From the NCBI GenBank assembly GCA_036506155.1, contig DASXSF010000157.1, positions 1-64,000 on the forward strand: DNA of 64,000 bases, given 5' to 3'. Positions within the stretch are counted from its first letter, which is position 1. Each line of letters begins with the position of its first letter. Position numbers and translations under genes: made by a program. This document shows, piece after piece, positions 1 to 7,963 of the stretch. Source of the DNA: DASXRA01 sp036506155 (GTDB lineage Bacteria > Actinomycetota > Actinomycetes > Mycobacteriales > Jatrophihabitantaceae). The notes below the pieces were generated by a model, which was given only the letters and a program-made list of their open reading frames with translations, was not told where the DNA came from and searched no databases.

Positions 1-361
1 CTCGGCCACAAGGTCACCCTCGAACCCCACGCCGCATAGCTGGTCGCCACCATCGATCACCGACCGACCCAGACTCCCAGCGGGGACACAAACCCCTACC
101 ACCAGAACCGGCGTGGTCACCACAGTTTCGTCTCAGACCGCCAACGAGATACTTGTGAAAGTGAACCGTCAATCAACTTCCAACCCGGACAACAAGTTGG
201 GTGACAACCGCGGGGTCCTGCCACCGGCGAACCGATGAACGCAATCGTCCAGTGAGAATGTATACCTCCAGGTTCGTGCGCCCTGAGCAGGCGTCAATTC
301 CGGCAGAGGTCGCCGGCCGAAATTGACTGCTGAATGCGAAATAGGGCAGCTTTCCGATACA
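1..361. other. Left edge, no supported gene
   Basis: The first 39 bases read LGHKVTLEPHAA-stop in frame 1 on the plus strand. They could be the last codons of a gene cut by the window edge, but this is too short to identify. The remaining 320 bases have no open frame with a ribosome site, no tRNA and no clear hairpin. I see nothing else in it. Confidence 0.3.
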
Positions 362-577
362 TCAGTGTTTGAGCGGCGCTGCGAATCGGTCGATCAAGCC
401 AATGCCATCGGCTATGGCAGGTAATAACCGAAACACTTCCCGCCGCTTCTGGACGCGCCTACGATCCGCAAATCGAATTCCATTGGGACCGAGCCGGCGG
501 GGCTCGGTTAGGGGGTTCATGCCGTGGGACTCGATTGCGTCGGCGCGGACGTTTTCGTCGAAGATCGACTGTGCCAT
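362..577 (-). CDS. Small hypothetical protein (71 aa)
   Basis: I do not recognise this protein. It starts MAQSIFDENVRADA and ends DRFAAPLKH. It has an acidic first 15 residues, a basic middle (RRRVQKRREVFR) and a short hydrophobic stretch (LLPAIADGIGLI), with no signal peptide. The ATG at 577 is chosen because GGAGGT lies five bases upstream; a TTG four codons earlier overlaps that site and is unlikely. It is transcribed divergently from the secreted-protein gene starting at 764, so the 186 bases between them should hold both promoters. Function unknown. The good ribosome site is the main support for it being real. Confidence 0.45.
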   Translation of the reverse strand: MAQSIFDENVRADAIESHGMNPLTEPRRLGPNGIRFADRRRVQKRREVFRLLPAIADGIGLIDRFAAPLKH

Positions 578-763
578 GCGTACCTCCAAGCACGGGCGCC
601 CCCACGTCCAGCCCGCCTCACCGCGCGAGTTGTGCCGCTGGTCCCGGCCTGACCGTGGGCACCTGACCCACAGCCACCGGCTGTAGTTGATGAAACAGAC
701 CGGGTTCGGCGACAGCGCAGAGAGGCTTCACATCCATCAATTCGGCTCTGATTGGGGGAAATA

Positions 764-1315
764 ATGCGCCGAATACTTATAATGCTCACCGCCGTCTTTG
801 CGGCAGCCCTCCTCGGCACCGCGTTCGCCTCGCCCGCGTTCGCCGCAAGCCCGCACTTCAAGAAGGGCGGCGAGCCGGTTTGCACGTTCTCTGGGACCAC
901 GAGCATTCCGGTCACATGCACGGCCACGCTCGCCGGGCTCGGCAATGCGGACGTCAACGTTCATCTCTCGGTGAGCGGATTCGCGCTCTACCAGTGCCAG
1001 AACGGGGGCGGCAACACCGCTCCCGGACAGAACAGGGTGCTGGCGGGCCCGGCCACGTCGGACACGGCAATTCCCGCGAGCGCGATCAAGAACGGCAACC
1101 TGATGTTCACCACAAATCCCGCGACGCTGACCGCAGCGGATACGGTGCCGGGAGCGGTCGCCGGCTGCCCGAACCCCAACTGGACGGGCGTCAATCCCGC
1201 ACTCACCCTCACGACAATCAACCTGGTGATCGAGCAGCCGCCGGGTACGCCGATCTTCACCTGCAGCGCATCAAACCCGAACGGGTTGACCAGCCCGGTC
1301 GCGCTCAGCTGCTAG
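764..1315 (+). CDS. Secreted hypothetical protein (183 aa)
   Basis: The protein begins MRRILIMLTAVFAAALLG and has a classic Sec signal peptide, with likely cleavage after ASPAFA (about residue 28). The mature part is about 155 residues, rich in Thr, Asn, Pro and Ala. Its cysteines are spaced along the chain (VCTFSG, VTCTA, YQCQN, AGCPN, FTCSA, LSC-stop), which suggests disulfides in an extracellular beta-rich domain. I do not recognise the family. The ATG at 764 is preferred over an in-frame TTG at 752 because a GGGGGAA ribosome site lies about five bases before it. A strong hairpin follows 45 bases after the stop, so it is probably a single-gene transcript. Confidence 0.7.
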   Translation: MRRILIMLTAVFAAALLGTAFASPAFAASPHFKKGGEPVCTFSGTTSIPVTCTATLAGLGNADVNVHLSVSGFALYQCQNGGGNTAPGQNRVLAGPATSDTAIPASAIKNGNLMFTTNPATLTAADTVPGAVAGCPNPNWTGVNPALTLTTINLVIEQPPGTPIFTCSASNPNGLTSPVALSC

Positions 1316-1359
1316 GAACGGCAACCACGGACACCCGAACGGAAAGGGGTCCACGCGCA

Positions 1360-1386
1360 GAGGGGGCACACGACCCGTGCCCCCTC
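1360..1386 (+). terminator. Intrinsic-type hairpin after the secreted protein gene
   Basis: GAGGGGGCAC (1360-1369), a 7-base loop and GTGCCCCCTC (1377-1386) form a perfect 10-bp GC-rich stem. There is no U-tract, as is common in actinomycetes. It lies 45 bases beyond the stop at 1315. Confidence 0.65.
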
Positions 1387-1449
1387 GCACTCGCCGTCAC
1401 CTAGCGGTCCGAGCTTGAAGTTGATTGACAGCTCGCCCCGCGAGGACCG

Positions 1450-2034
1450 CTAAAGCGAATGGTCAGCACACTTCAGAAACGGTTGGCCTTGGCCGCTGGC
1501 TGAGGCGCGGATCCACAGCGTTTTCTGCCCGCCCCAACCGGGGCGCGGCTAGGCTGCCCGGCGGAGGCGGGTAGATGAAGGACGGCACCCCGCGCGCATC
1601 GAGGCGGACGGAGCAGATCGGACCCGGTCCCGCCGCCGCTGCAAACTCCGCCCACAGCCCGCGGATGGGTTGGGTCACCGGGCAGCTACTCGCCCGATCC
1701 GGGGCGGGCCGCGCAGGCTTGCCGGAACGGCACCGGGCGGGCAACCAGCAGGCGCCTGCGCGCAGAGGTCGGCGTAGGACTCGCCGGTTGGCGCGGTCGA
1801 GGAAGCCGTCGAGGACGGCGGGGACTCGACGTTACTCGGTGCGCCGAGGGCACGTACAGGCAGCAGCACCACGACCAGTACGCCAGCGGTGCGTGCGCGT
1901 CTCAACCGGCCGCACCGCGTTCCTGGTCGAACGCGGGCGTGACCCGACTTAATGTGCGGGCGTTGCGCTCGGCGGCGGCGCGATCCTGGCGACCGGCGAC
2001 GGGGCTGGGGCAGCGACGGCGGTGCGCGGGTCAT
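1450..2034 (-). pseudogene. Frameshifted secreted/membrane protein gene
   Basis: Read on the minus strand, three consecutive pieces together resemble a family of actinobacterial exported proteins of unknown function that I recognise by pattern only. Piece one (2034 to about 1700) has a hydrophobic segment AGVLVVVLLPVRALG and then GCPPGAVPASLRGP. Piece two (about 1700 to 1545), in another frame, reads SSCPVTQPIRGLWAEF and GPGPICSVRLD...FIYPPPPGSL. Piece three, from 1539 and back in the first frame, reads GWGGQKTLWIRASASGQG. The first frame hits a stop at 1675, so no continuous protein is made. Two compensating indels, near 1700 and 1545, explain the pattern. An assembly error is the alternative. 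Confidence 0.5.
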
Positions 2035-2098
2035 CGGACCCGGTCAGCTACTGGTCTGGGCAATGGACGCCGGGGCGTAACCCCAGCGCCCACAGCGT

Positions 2099-3217
2099 TC
2101 AGTACGCGACGTCGAGGACGACCCGACTCGGCCTGAGCAGGGCCATCACCCGGAAGCCGTGTCGATGCGCGGTCGCCACCAGGAAGCCCACACCCCCGGC
2201 GCCGGAACCGGTGAACGTGACCGACCGCAGCTCGGGCAGCCCGATCGGCACCACCCGGGGCCCGCCGTAGGAGCCGTGCGGAGCGCTGGTCGCCGACCCG
2301 AGCCCGGCCAGCCCGACCTGGATCGTCGCGCCGGAACCCGTGTAGCGCGCACCGAACATCGGTAGGCCGGCGCCCTGTAGGTCGAACACGAGCCGGTCGT
2401 AGCCGGGATGGCGACCCGCGCGGATCCCCGTCACGAGCGCATTGACCGCATTTCCACGCCCAGCCACCGGAGCGGTGCCAAATGGTTGACGCGGTTGGTG
2501 CGCCACGTCTACCACGACCCGGGTCGGGTTGGTCAGCGAGAACACCCGGAAGCCGACCCGGTCGCGCAGCCCGAGGCCGAAGCTCACAACGGCCTCGAAG
2601 TCGCCGGCGATGCGCACCTGGCGCAGGGTCGGGAATTCGGGCGTGAGCGTCGACGGCGTGCGCAGCGTCGACGCGAACCGCGCGTTGTGCGCATCCACGC
2701 CGAGCAGCGCGACGTGCAGCACGTCCGCGCCGCGTATCGGGAGGCGCCGGCCGGACGCGTCCTCTTCCAGTGCCGGCACGTACCGCACGTTCCAGCCGGG
2801 CACGGCCCCGCGCAGGTCGAAGACCGTCCGGTCATAGTCCAGGTGCCGGCCGACGCGAACGCCGACCAGCGTCGCGGTCGGGCCGTGCGGGCTCGCCAGC
2901 TCGGGAGCGGTACTCGTCGGCGGCCCCAAATCGCCGGACGCCCCAGCCGCTGTTCCGACGCCGACGCCAAGCACGGCCAGCCCCGCCGCCAGCACCCCAA
3001 TGAACCGTCGCCTGAGAGCACCCCCTGCCGCGCGGCGCCGTCCCCACCCGCCGCGCACCTTCGTCCGCGGCGACCACGTCGAGGGGCCACCGCCCGCGGC
3101 CTTCTCCAGCGAACCCGACCGGATACCGCAAACCGGCGCTACCGGCGCATTGCCCGCTGGCGCAACCACCAGCCCGGCCACCCTTGCGGCGACCGCCCGC
3201 ATTGCCCATCTGTTCAT
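2099..3217 (-). CDS. Exported protein with two AMIN-like domains
   Basis: Predicted 372-residue protein. A hydrophobic segment (FIGVLAAGLAVLGVGVGTAAG, about residues 72-92) should anchor or export it. Two similar beta-rich modules follow, at about residues 112-240 and 258-372. Each opens with a G-R-H-x-x-Y-D-R-x-V-F-D-L motif and closes with a P-[ST]-R-V-V-[LV]-D-V-A motif, as in AMIN-like cell-envelope domains. Such domains are thought to bind wall glycans; the specific role here is unknown. The ATG at 3217 follows GGGAGGGCGAG, a good ribosome site, although it leaves an unusually long 70-residue basic leader ahead of the membrane segment. It stands alone between decayed regions. Confidence 0.7.
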   Translation of the reverse strand: MNRWAMRAVAARVAGLVVAPAGNAPVAPVCGIRSGSLEKAAGGGPSTWSPRTKVRGGWGRRRAAGGALRRRFIGVLAAGLAVLGVGVGTAAGASGDLGPPTSTAPELASPHGPTATLVGVRVGRHLDYDRTVFDLRGAVPGWNVRYVPALEEDASGRRLPIRGADVLHVALLGVDAHNARFASTLRTPSTLTPEFPTLRQVRIAGDFEAVVSFGLGLRDRVGFRVFSLTNPTRVVVDVAHQPRQPFGTAPVAGRGNAVNALVTGIRAGRHPGYDRLVFDLQGAGLPMFGARYTGSGATIQVGLAGLGSATSAPHGSYGGPRVVPIGLPELRSVTFTGSGAGGVGFLVATAHRHGFRVMALLRPSRVVLDVAY

Positions 3218-3711
3218 CTCGCCCTCCCGTGCAGTGGATCCGTTGCCTTCAAAGACGCCGAAGCAGCCCTAGGGTTGCCACAGCCACTGGGCCGTGTCGC
3301 GCCGTCCCTGCCGCGCCACGCCACCGGTACCGCCGTGGACGGTGACGTCCACCTTCGTCCAGCCAGCCGTCACCCAGAAGCCACCCAAGGTGCGGTGTCC
3401 ACCCACCCTCCACGTCCCGCGCAGGCCCGCGGGCAGTAGGCGCCGCCGCAAGCGGGCGGCCCGCCGCGGCGACCCACCCTCACGACTCCGGCCAGCGTTG
3501 CGGCCTTTTGGTCAGCAGGAGGCGGGTCTTCCCAGCGTCGAGGTTGACAGTCCGTGCGGCAATCGGCCGAAAGCGCCTGGCACTCGCGGCGAAACGTTCG
3601 ATCGGTGCGCCTAACGCGCACTTCAGCAGAGCACTCGCGCTCATACAGACGGCTCAGCGCTTCCTCTTTTGACATGTCAGTGGACATTCAGCGACGCATT
3701 CCGCGGGTGGC
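3218..3711. other. Intergenic stretch with coding-like fragments
   Basis: About 490 bases with no convincing full gene. On the minus strand short stretches look coding (for example GGFWVTAGWTKVDVTVHGG near 3310-3410), but they sit in different frames and match no family I know. They may be remains of a decayed gene. Apart from the short frame listed separately at 3480-3644, I see nothing supportable. Confidence 0.3.
3480..3644 (-). CDS. Possible small basic protein (54 aa)
   Basis: An open frame starting MSASALLKCALGAPIERFA and ending TKRPQRWPES. It is arginine-rich and has no recognisable domain. There is no strong ribosome site (GAGGAA lies about 20 bases upstream). Other frames over the same bases also stay open, so it may be chance in high-GC DNA or the tail of a decayed gene. 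Low confidence. Confidence 0.15.
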   Translation of the reverse strand: MSASALLKCALGAPIERFAASARRFRPIAARTVNLDAGKTRLLLTKRPQRWPES

Positions 3712-4143
3712 TCATCGTCCAGCCCGCTTGGTCCGGCTGGCGGCCTCGGCGTACCGGCAGCGCGCGCCCAAGGTCATTTCGGTCTCGGGGCGCGATGGCG
3801 TCCGGCAGACGGTGTAGGGCTTCGACGAATGGGAGTCGCTTTGGGCGCCGATCCATGAGACACGTCCCGCTCTGACGGGGTGAATCTTGATGTCGAGCGC
3901 CTCTTGGCTGAGCGGGAGGGGAACCTCCAAGGTGAGCTGGCGGAGTTGACCAAAGCCGGCTGGAGAGGTCGGCGCGATCTCGTTCGGCAAGCGTGTGTAC
4001 TGGCGCAGGTCGAGAGTGTAGGCGTCGCGCGTCAAAGCGGTGTAGCCGGCCAGGAGCCCTGCGAGCGCGGCTTGTTCGTCGTGGCTGAACCGTGGCTCGA
4101 TCGGTGCGAGCACGGCTCCGGTGGCGGCAGTGGTGGTGGTCAT
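3712..4143 (-). pseudogene. Truncated tyrosine integrase, N-terminal part only
   Basis: The first 50 residues (ATG at 4143, ribosome site GGGAGGT) include FSHDEQAALAGLLAGY and then TRDAYTLDLRQY. This is the start of the SAM-like core-binding domain of actinobacterial phage-type integrases. After that tyrosine the sequence stops resembling an integrase. The remaining 90 codons (to 3712) are unrelated and contain no catalytic Arg, HxxR or Tyr motifs. The gene is therefore a 5' fragment, probably cut by deletion near 3995. It lies next to mscL and about 1.1 kb from a second, C-terminal integrase remnant on the opposite strand. Confidence 0.6.
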
Positions 4144-4308
4144 GACGACCTCCCGAGGACCAGGCCGGAGCCCGACCCGGGTCCAAGCCCCGGCAGCCAA
4201 TGAACACCGAAGCTACGGCCCCACAAAACACTCTCGACCGCCGATTCCGGGCGGCATCGAGTCCTCCCACCGGAGCGAGCAGAACCTTCGATGTGCTCGC
4301 GAAGGCGG

Positions 4309-4716
4309 TCAGGCGCTGCGCTGTGCGCTGAGCAGGTCGCGTATCTGCTCGAGGACGACCACCTCGTCGGGTTTGGCCTGCCGCTCCTCGTCTGCCCGCT
4401 CGCCCGCGGCGATGCGATGGGCGCGGCGCTCGGCCAGGGCGTTCATGGGAACGACAACGAAGAAGTAGATGGCGATCGCGATAAGCAGGAAGCTGATCAG
4501 GCTGTTGATCAAATCTCCGTAGCGGAACGTGCTCTTGTGGATGGTGAACTCCAGCACGCTGAAGTCGTGCTGCCCGACGATCGCGGCGATGAGCGGCGTG
4601 AGGATGTCTTTGACCAGCGAGTTGACGACCGCTCCGAACGCCGCGCCGATGACCACCGCAACCGCCAGGTCGACGACGTTGCCGCGCAGGATGAATTCCT
4701 TGAACCCCTTGAGCAT
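4309..4716 (-). CDS. mscL: Large-conductance mechanosensitive channel MscL
   Basis: A 135-residue protein with the MscL layout: N-terminal amphipathic LKGFKEFILRGNVVDLAVAV, first pore helix (VDLAVAVVIGAAFGAVVNSL), a periplasmic loop with KSTFRYGD, second helix (INSLISFLLIAIAIYFFVVV) and a C-terminal charged helix (EVVVLEQIRDLLSAQ). It opens under membrane tension to release solutes during hypo-osmotic shock and forms a homopentamer in the plasma membrane. Length matches the family (130-150 residues). The ATG at 4716 has a GGAGGG site seven bases upstream. It is intact although flanked by decayed DNA. Confidence 0.95.
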   Translation of the reverse strand: MLKGFKEFILRGNVVDLAVAVVIGAAFGAVVNSLVKDILTPLIAAIVGQHDFSVLEFTIHKSTFRYGDLINSLISFLLIAIAIYFFVVVPMNALAERRAHRIAAGERADEERQAKPDEVVVLEQIRDLLSAQRSA

Positions 4717-5247
4717 GCGTTCCCTCCAATGTCTCGACCGCCAAGCCCGCGGTGCACGGCACGTTGCGTCGGTAATGCACGAAGCACTTCAGCTCCACCA
4801 GCCACCGCAGCCGGCAGGTGCCGCGGAACATGAACAGACCCGATCGCTCGCGGTTGCCGTGACGCGCGCAACGCATCGCCGTCGTTGGGCGCGACTAGCC
4901 CTCATCGCCCTAGGCATCTGCCTCGCCTTCGCCGGACGCCCACCGAAATCCTGTCGTTCTCGACGCAATGCACGGTAAGTCTGCTGCCGCCGACGCAGCC
5001 CCGGCGCCGATCGAAGCGGCCGCCCGATCCGCAAGCTAACCTCCGCGGCAACGGTCCACCACGATGGGCCCCACAATGAGAGCATCGCCATACGAGACCC
5101 CGCACAGAACGCCAATAGATCAGCGCCGGCCGATGCGCCAGAGTCGGCGATCCCGCCAGGCATTCCTCGGCTTGCGCGCTGTCAATCCGACCGATCGGGA
5201 AGGGCGGTCAGTCGCATGAAATCTCCTGCCGAACATCCGACTTCGGC
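4717..5247. other. Intergenic stretch, nothing identified
   Basis: About 530 bases between mscL and the integrase remnant. Several frames are open by chance, but none has a ribosome site plus recognisable protein content. The mscL promoter should lie in the first 100 bases. No tRNA or strong hairpin seen. Confidence 0.3.
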
Positions 5248-5977
5248 ATGTACGTGCGTGATCGCCGCACAGGCGTCGTAAAGCGGAAGGTGACCATCCG
5301 CCCGGCCACGCTCGCCGAACTGGAGGTCATCGTTGACAAGATGCCAGCCCGGCTGCGGATGCTCTTGTTGCGCGCCGCGTGGCTCGGGCTGCGCTTCGGG
5401 GAACTTGCCGAACTACGCCGGGCAGACGTCGACCTGGCACAGCATGTTGACCCCGGCCGGGACGCGCTGTTGTTCCCGTCGTTCACTGGCCGCGCCGGGG
5501 AGCACCTGTCCCCCGAGTCGCTGTATGAGCACTACTACCCCGCCCGCGAGGCAGCCGACCGCTCAGACCTGCGCTTCCACGACCTGCGGCACACCGGGGC
5601 GACGCTGGCTGCGGCGACCGGGGGCGACGCTGGCCGAACTGATGCGACGGCTAGGCCACGCCACCGCTGTCGCCGCGATGCGCTACCAGCAAGCGACCGA
5701 CGACCGAGACAAGGCCATCGCAGCTGCTCTGTCCGAATTTCACGCAGCGAAGGTGGTCACGCTGCGACCCCAAGCGAAAGACCAGCTAGACCCAGTGTGC
5801 GTCCGCCTGGAACCGCTGCCCGACATGGCTACGCTATGCGAGAATCTGCAACACCGCGTAAGAGGGGCATGTCTGACATCGAACGGGGGAGTCCACCAGA
5901 ACCGGGCGTGTACTGGTCACGATGACCGAGGTGGAGGTCGACGACCGCAACCTGAGGGCAGTCCAGTCGCAGATTGA
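5248..5977 (+). pseudogene. Frameshifted tyrosine integrase, catalytic domain remnant
   Basis: The frame from 5248 encodes ARLRMLLLRAAWLGLRFGEL (catalytic Arg in GLRFGEL) and RFHDLRHTGATLAAATG (HxxR box). Beyond the G run at 5620-5624 the sequence continues in the next frame as ATLAELMRRLGHATAVAAMRY (second His and the Tyr nucleophile). Removing one G joins them as LAAATGATLAELMRRLGH, so a single +1 insertion breaks the gene. The N-terminal core-binding domain is missing, and the link between the Arg and HxxR regions is short (ADVDLAQHVDPGRDALLFPS), suggesting an internal deletion too. Probably a dead integrase from an element once inserted near the tRNA-Asn at 7056. Confidence 0.75.
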
Positions 5978-6012
5978 AGCGCTGCGGGCCGATTCGGCAG
6001 AGAGGCCCGGCC

Positions 6013-6711
6013 ATGTCCAACCCCGAGCGTCCAACCGAGCGCCGTCACGACGTACGCGCTCCCGAGGAAAAGCCAAGCAACGACGACGACGGCGCCTTCC
6101 CGTACATCGTTTGGGCGACCATCGCAGCCGGGGTAATCCTGGCCCTGATCAGCATCCTGACGCGCGGCAGCTCGCGCTCAGGCGCGGCGCCCCCGCACGC
6201 CAAACCCGCCAAGACCCAGGGCACGCCGGCCACGGTCAAGTGCATCCCGACGCCCCACCTCGTCGCGCACTTCTACACCTTCGACCGCCCCAAAACGGCG
6301 CCGAACACCTTCGGGCCGCCGGTCGACCGGGCGCGTGCGGCCGAAGTGCTGCGCCTCCGCCTCTGTGAGACCCCAAGCATCGGCGGCGACCAGCGCCTGT
6401 GGGCGGCCCTGGATTCCCGGATCAACGGCACCAACCCCAATGCATCCGTCACGCCCGCGCAGTGGGCCTCGTACGCCAACGCATTGGTGGACACCCAGCT
6501 CGACTGGGCCCACGCCGCAGTCCAGGAGCTCACCTATCTCACGCCTCCGCACACGCAGCAGATGCTGCAAACCCAGGTGCCGTATATCCAGACCACGGCA
6601 GGCAGCACCGGCTCGCAGTGGTTCTTGGTGATCAAGGCGCACCAGCGCAACGGCTCCGGCACTGTCACCCTGAGGCTCCGATTGGAGTGCGGCTTCCAGC
6701 CCTACTTCTAG
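6013..6711 (+). CDS. Single-pass membrane protein of unknown function
   Basis: Predicted 232-residue protein. A charged, disordered cytoplasmic tail of about 30 residues is followed by one transmembrane segment (FPYIVWATIAAGVILALISIL), a Pro/Ala/Lys-rich linker, and an extracellular domain of about 160 residues ending LRLECGFQPYF. Three cysteines (VKCIP, RLCET, LECGF) may form disulfides. I do not recognise the family. The start MSNPERP at 6013 is chosen because it gives a normal N-terminus; the ribosome site (GAGG) is weak. It lies between a dead integrase and tRNA-Asn and is followed by a hairpin, which fits cargo of an old integrated element. Confidence 0.6.
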   Translation: MSNPERPTERRHDVRAPEEKPSNDDDGAFPYIVWATIAAGVILALISILTRGSSRSGAAPPHAKPAKTQGTPATVKCIPTPHLVAHFYTFDRPKTAPNTFGPPVDRARAAEVLRLRLCETPSIGGDQRLWAALDSRINGTNPNASVTPAQWASYANALVDTQLDWAHAAVQELTYLTPPHTQQMLQTQVPYIQTTAGSTGSQWFLVIKAHQRNGSGTVTLRLRLECGFQPYF

Positions 6712-6723
6712 GTCACTTGCCGC

Positions 6724-6747
6724 CTCCCTCGTGCACCAGCGAGGGAG
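6724..6747 (+). terminator. Hairpin after the orphan membrane protein
   Basis: CTCCCTCG (6724-6731), an 8-base loop and CGAGGGAG (6740-6747) form a perfect 8-bp stem, starting 13 bases after the stop at 6711. Confidence 0.5.
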
Positions 6748-7055
6748 CGCGACCTACGCCGAGTGGGCCGGCGGCGAGCCCCTACGGCCAGACCTCGGGG
6801 ACAAGTGCCTGGTCGAGTCACCGAATACCGCGTACCGCTGGACAAGCTGATCGGCGACTTGGTCCAGCGCACCGAACAGGCCACCACAGCTGACGCGGCC
6901 AGACTCCGCTAATCGGCGCTGGAATCGTCCTGCCCGGGCGTGCCGGACAGTGTTCAGCCTCGCCAATCGCGTGCATAGCCGCGAGCGACGAATGCACGAT
7001 GAGTGCACGACCGGTTTCGCAATCTAGTGCAAGCCCGGGAATAACTCGCCTGTAG
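6748..7055. other. Region left of tRNA-Asn with a possible short coding remnant
   Basis: On the plus strand 6805-6912 reads in one frame as VPGRVTEYRVPLDKLIGD, then LVQRTEQATTADAARLR and a TAA stop. It looks like the end of a real protein, but there is no upstream body or ribosome site. It may be a gene remnant within the decayed element to the left of the tRNA. No other feature seen. Confidence 0.25.
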
Positions 7056-7131
7056 TGGCTCCCCCGACTGGACTCGAACCAGTAACCTGCCGGTTAACAG
7101 CCGGACGCTCTGCCAATTGAGCTACGGGGGA
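7056..7131 (-). tRNA. tRNA-Asn (GTT anticodon)
   Basis: Full cloverleaf on the minus strand. The acceptor TCCCCCG pairs with CGGGGGA. The D arm is GCTC-AATTGGCA-GAGC. The anticodon arm is TCCGG-CTGTTAA-CCGGC with GTT, and the T arm contains GGTTCGAGTCC. CCA is encoded (7056-7058). Pair 27:43 is T-C, a local oddity shared with the tRNA-like fragment at 17.3 kb. Its 3' end faces the decayed integrase region, consistent with use as an attachment site. Confidence 0.95.
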
Positions 7132-7196
7132 CCGCCCGCCCGGAGCACGCCCGCGACGCGGCCGAGCAAGGATAACCCATCGTACGGGTGGGCTCG

Positions 7197-7655
7197 TCAA
7201 TCCTGTGGAGCGGCCCCGAACAGGGCGGCCACACCAGCGGCGACCTCACCTGGCGGCACGTCGCGCAGGTGCTGCGAAAGGCCCCACCGGTGTCCGAACG
7301 GATCGATGACCTGGCCGGTGCGCTCACCCCAGAAGGCGTCCTGAAGCGGCTGGTGCACCTCCGCGCCGGCCGCCAGCGCCCGGGCCCACAACACGTCCAC
7401 GTCGTCGGTCGCGATGTGGAGGGCGCCGTAGGTCCCGCCGACCGAAAGCGGCGACAGCACTGCCATCTCCGGGAACTCGTCACAGAGCTTCAGCGGGGAA
7501 TTGCCGATGCGCAGGGCGATCTCGAGGAAGCGCCCGTCAGGCACGGCAATGCGGTTCTCCTCAACGGCACCGAACGCGTCGGCATACCACTGGGCGGCTC
7601 GCCCGGCACCCCGGACGACAAGGTGTGCAGTGATCGTCGGGCGAAAGTCGGTCAT
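7197..7655 (-). CDS. VOC-superfamily (glyoxalase/PhnB-like) protein
   Basis: A 152-residue protein with the paired beta-alpha-beta-beta-beta layout of the vicinal oxygen chelate fold. It opens TITAHLVVRGAGRAAQWYADAFGA, has a middle strand with ALHIATDDVDVLWARA and the closing VIDPFGHRWGLSQH motif. PhnB-like members act in small-molecule or antibiotic chemistry; substrate and metal use cannot be deduced here. The ATG at 7655 is preferred; an in-frame GTG three codons upstream has no better ribosome site. It stands alone next to tRNA-Asn. Confidence 0.8.
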   Translation of the reverse strand: MTDFRPTITAHLVVRGAGRAAQWYADAFGAVEENRIAVPDGRFLEIALRIGNSPLKLCDEFPEMAVLSPLSVGGTYGALHIATDDVDVLWARALAAGAEVHQPLQDAFWGERTGQVIDPFGHRWGLSQHLRDVPPGEVAAGVAALFGAAPQD

Positions 7656-7723
7656 CACGCCCACGGTACGTGCTGGCTCGCCAGGTTAGGGTGAATTTCT
7701 AGCCGCCGAACGAGGAGGACGCG

Positions 7724-7963
7724 ATGAAGCTCTCGCTGCTGGTCGGCGCCGCCATCGGCTACGTACTCGGCGCCCGGGCCGGGCGGGAGCGCTACGAACA
7801 ACTCGTCAGCCTCGCCCGCAAGGTTGCCGGCAGCCAGACCGTGCAGTCCACGGCGGGCGTGTTGCAGGCCCAGGTCGACGATCTCCGGCATCGCGCGAGG
7901 GATGTGATGCGCACCAAGCGGCAGGCAAGCGAGCAGGCAGCGACCAACGGCTATCGCGGCTGA
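7724..7963 (+). CDS. Small YtxH-like membrane-associated protein
   Basis: A 79-residue protein with an N-terminal hydrophobic glycine-containing segment (LLVGAAIGYVLGARAG) followed by a charged helix (RERYEQLVSLARKVAG...VDDLRHRARDVMRTKRQ). This is the layout of YtxH-like envelope-stress or structural proteins. It starts at an ATG with AGGAGG five bases upstream. Its last 13 bases overlap the end of the convergent gene at 7951. Function unknown. Confidence 0.75.
   Translation: MKLSLLVGAAIGYVLGARAGRERYEQLVSLARKVAGSQTVQSTAGVLQAQVDDLRHRARDVMRTKRQASEQAATNGYRG

Noticed and set aside
2408..3439. Long open frame antisense to the AMIN-like gene
   Set aside because: Arg/His/Pro-rich translation with no domain, no ribosome site, and fully antisense to a gene with clear domains; typical chance frame in high-GC DNA.
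3269..3451. Coding-like minus-strand segment ending GGVARQGRRDTAQWLWQP
   Set aside because: No start, no ribosome site and no family match; kept only as a note in the intergenic entry.
96..5920. Similar strings CCACCAGAACCG...TGGTCAC near 99 and 5894 as possible direct repeats of an element
   Set aside because: Only about 12 bases match exactly and the surrounding sequence differs; not enough to call attachment sites.
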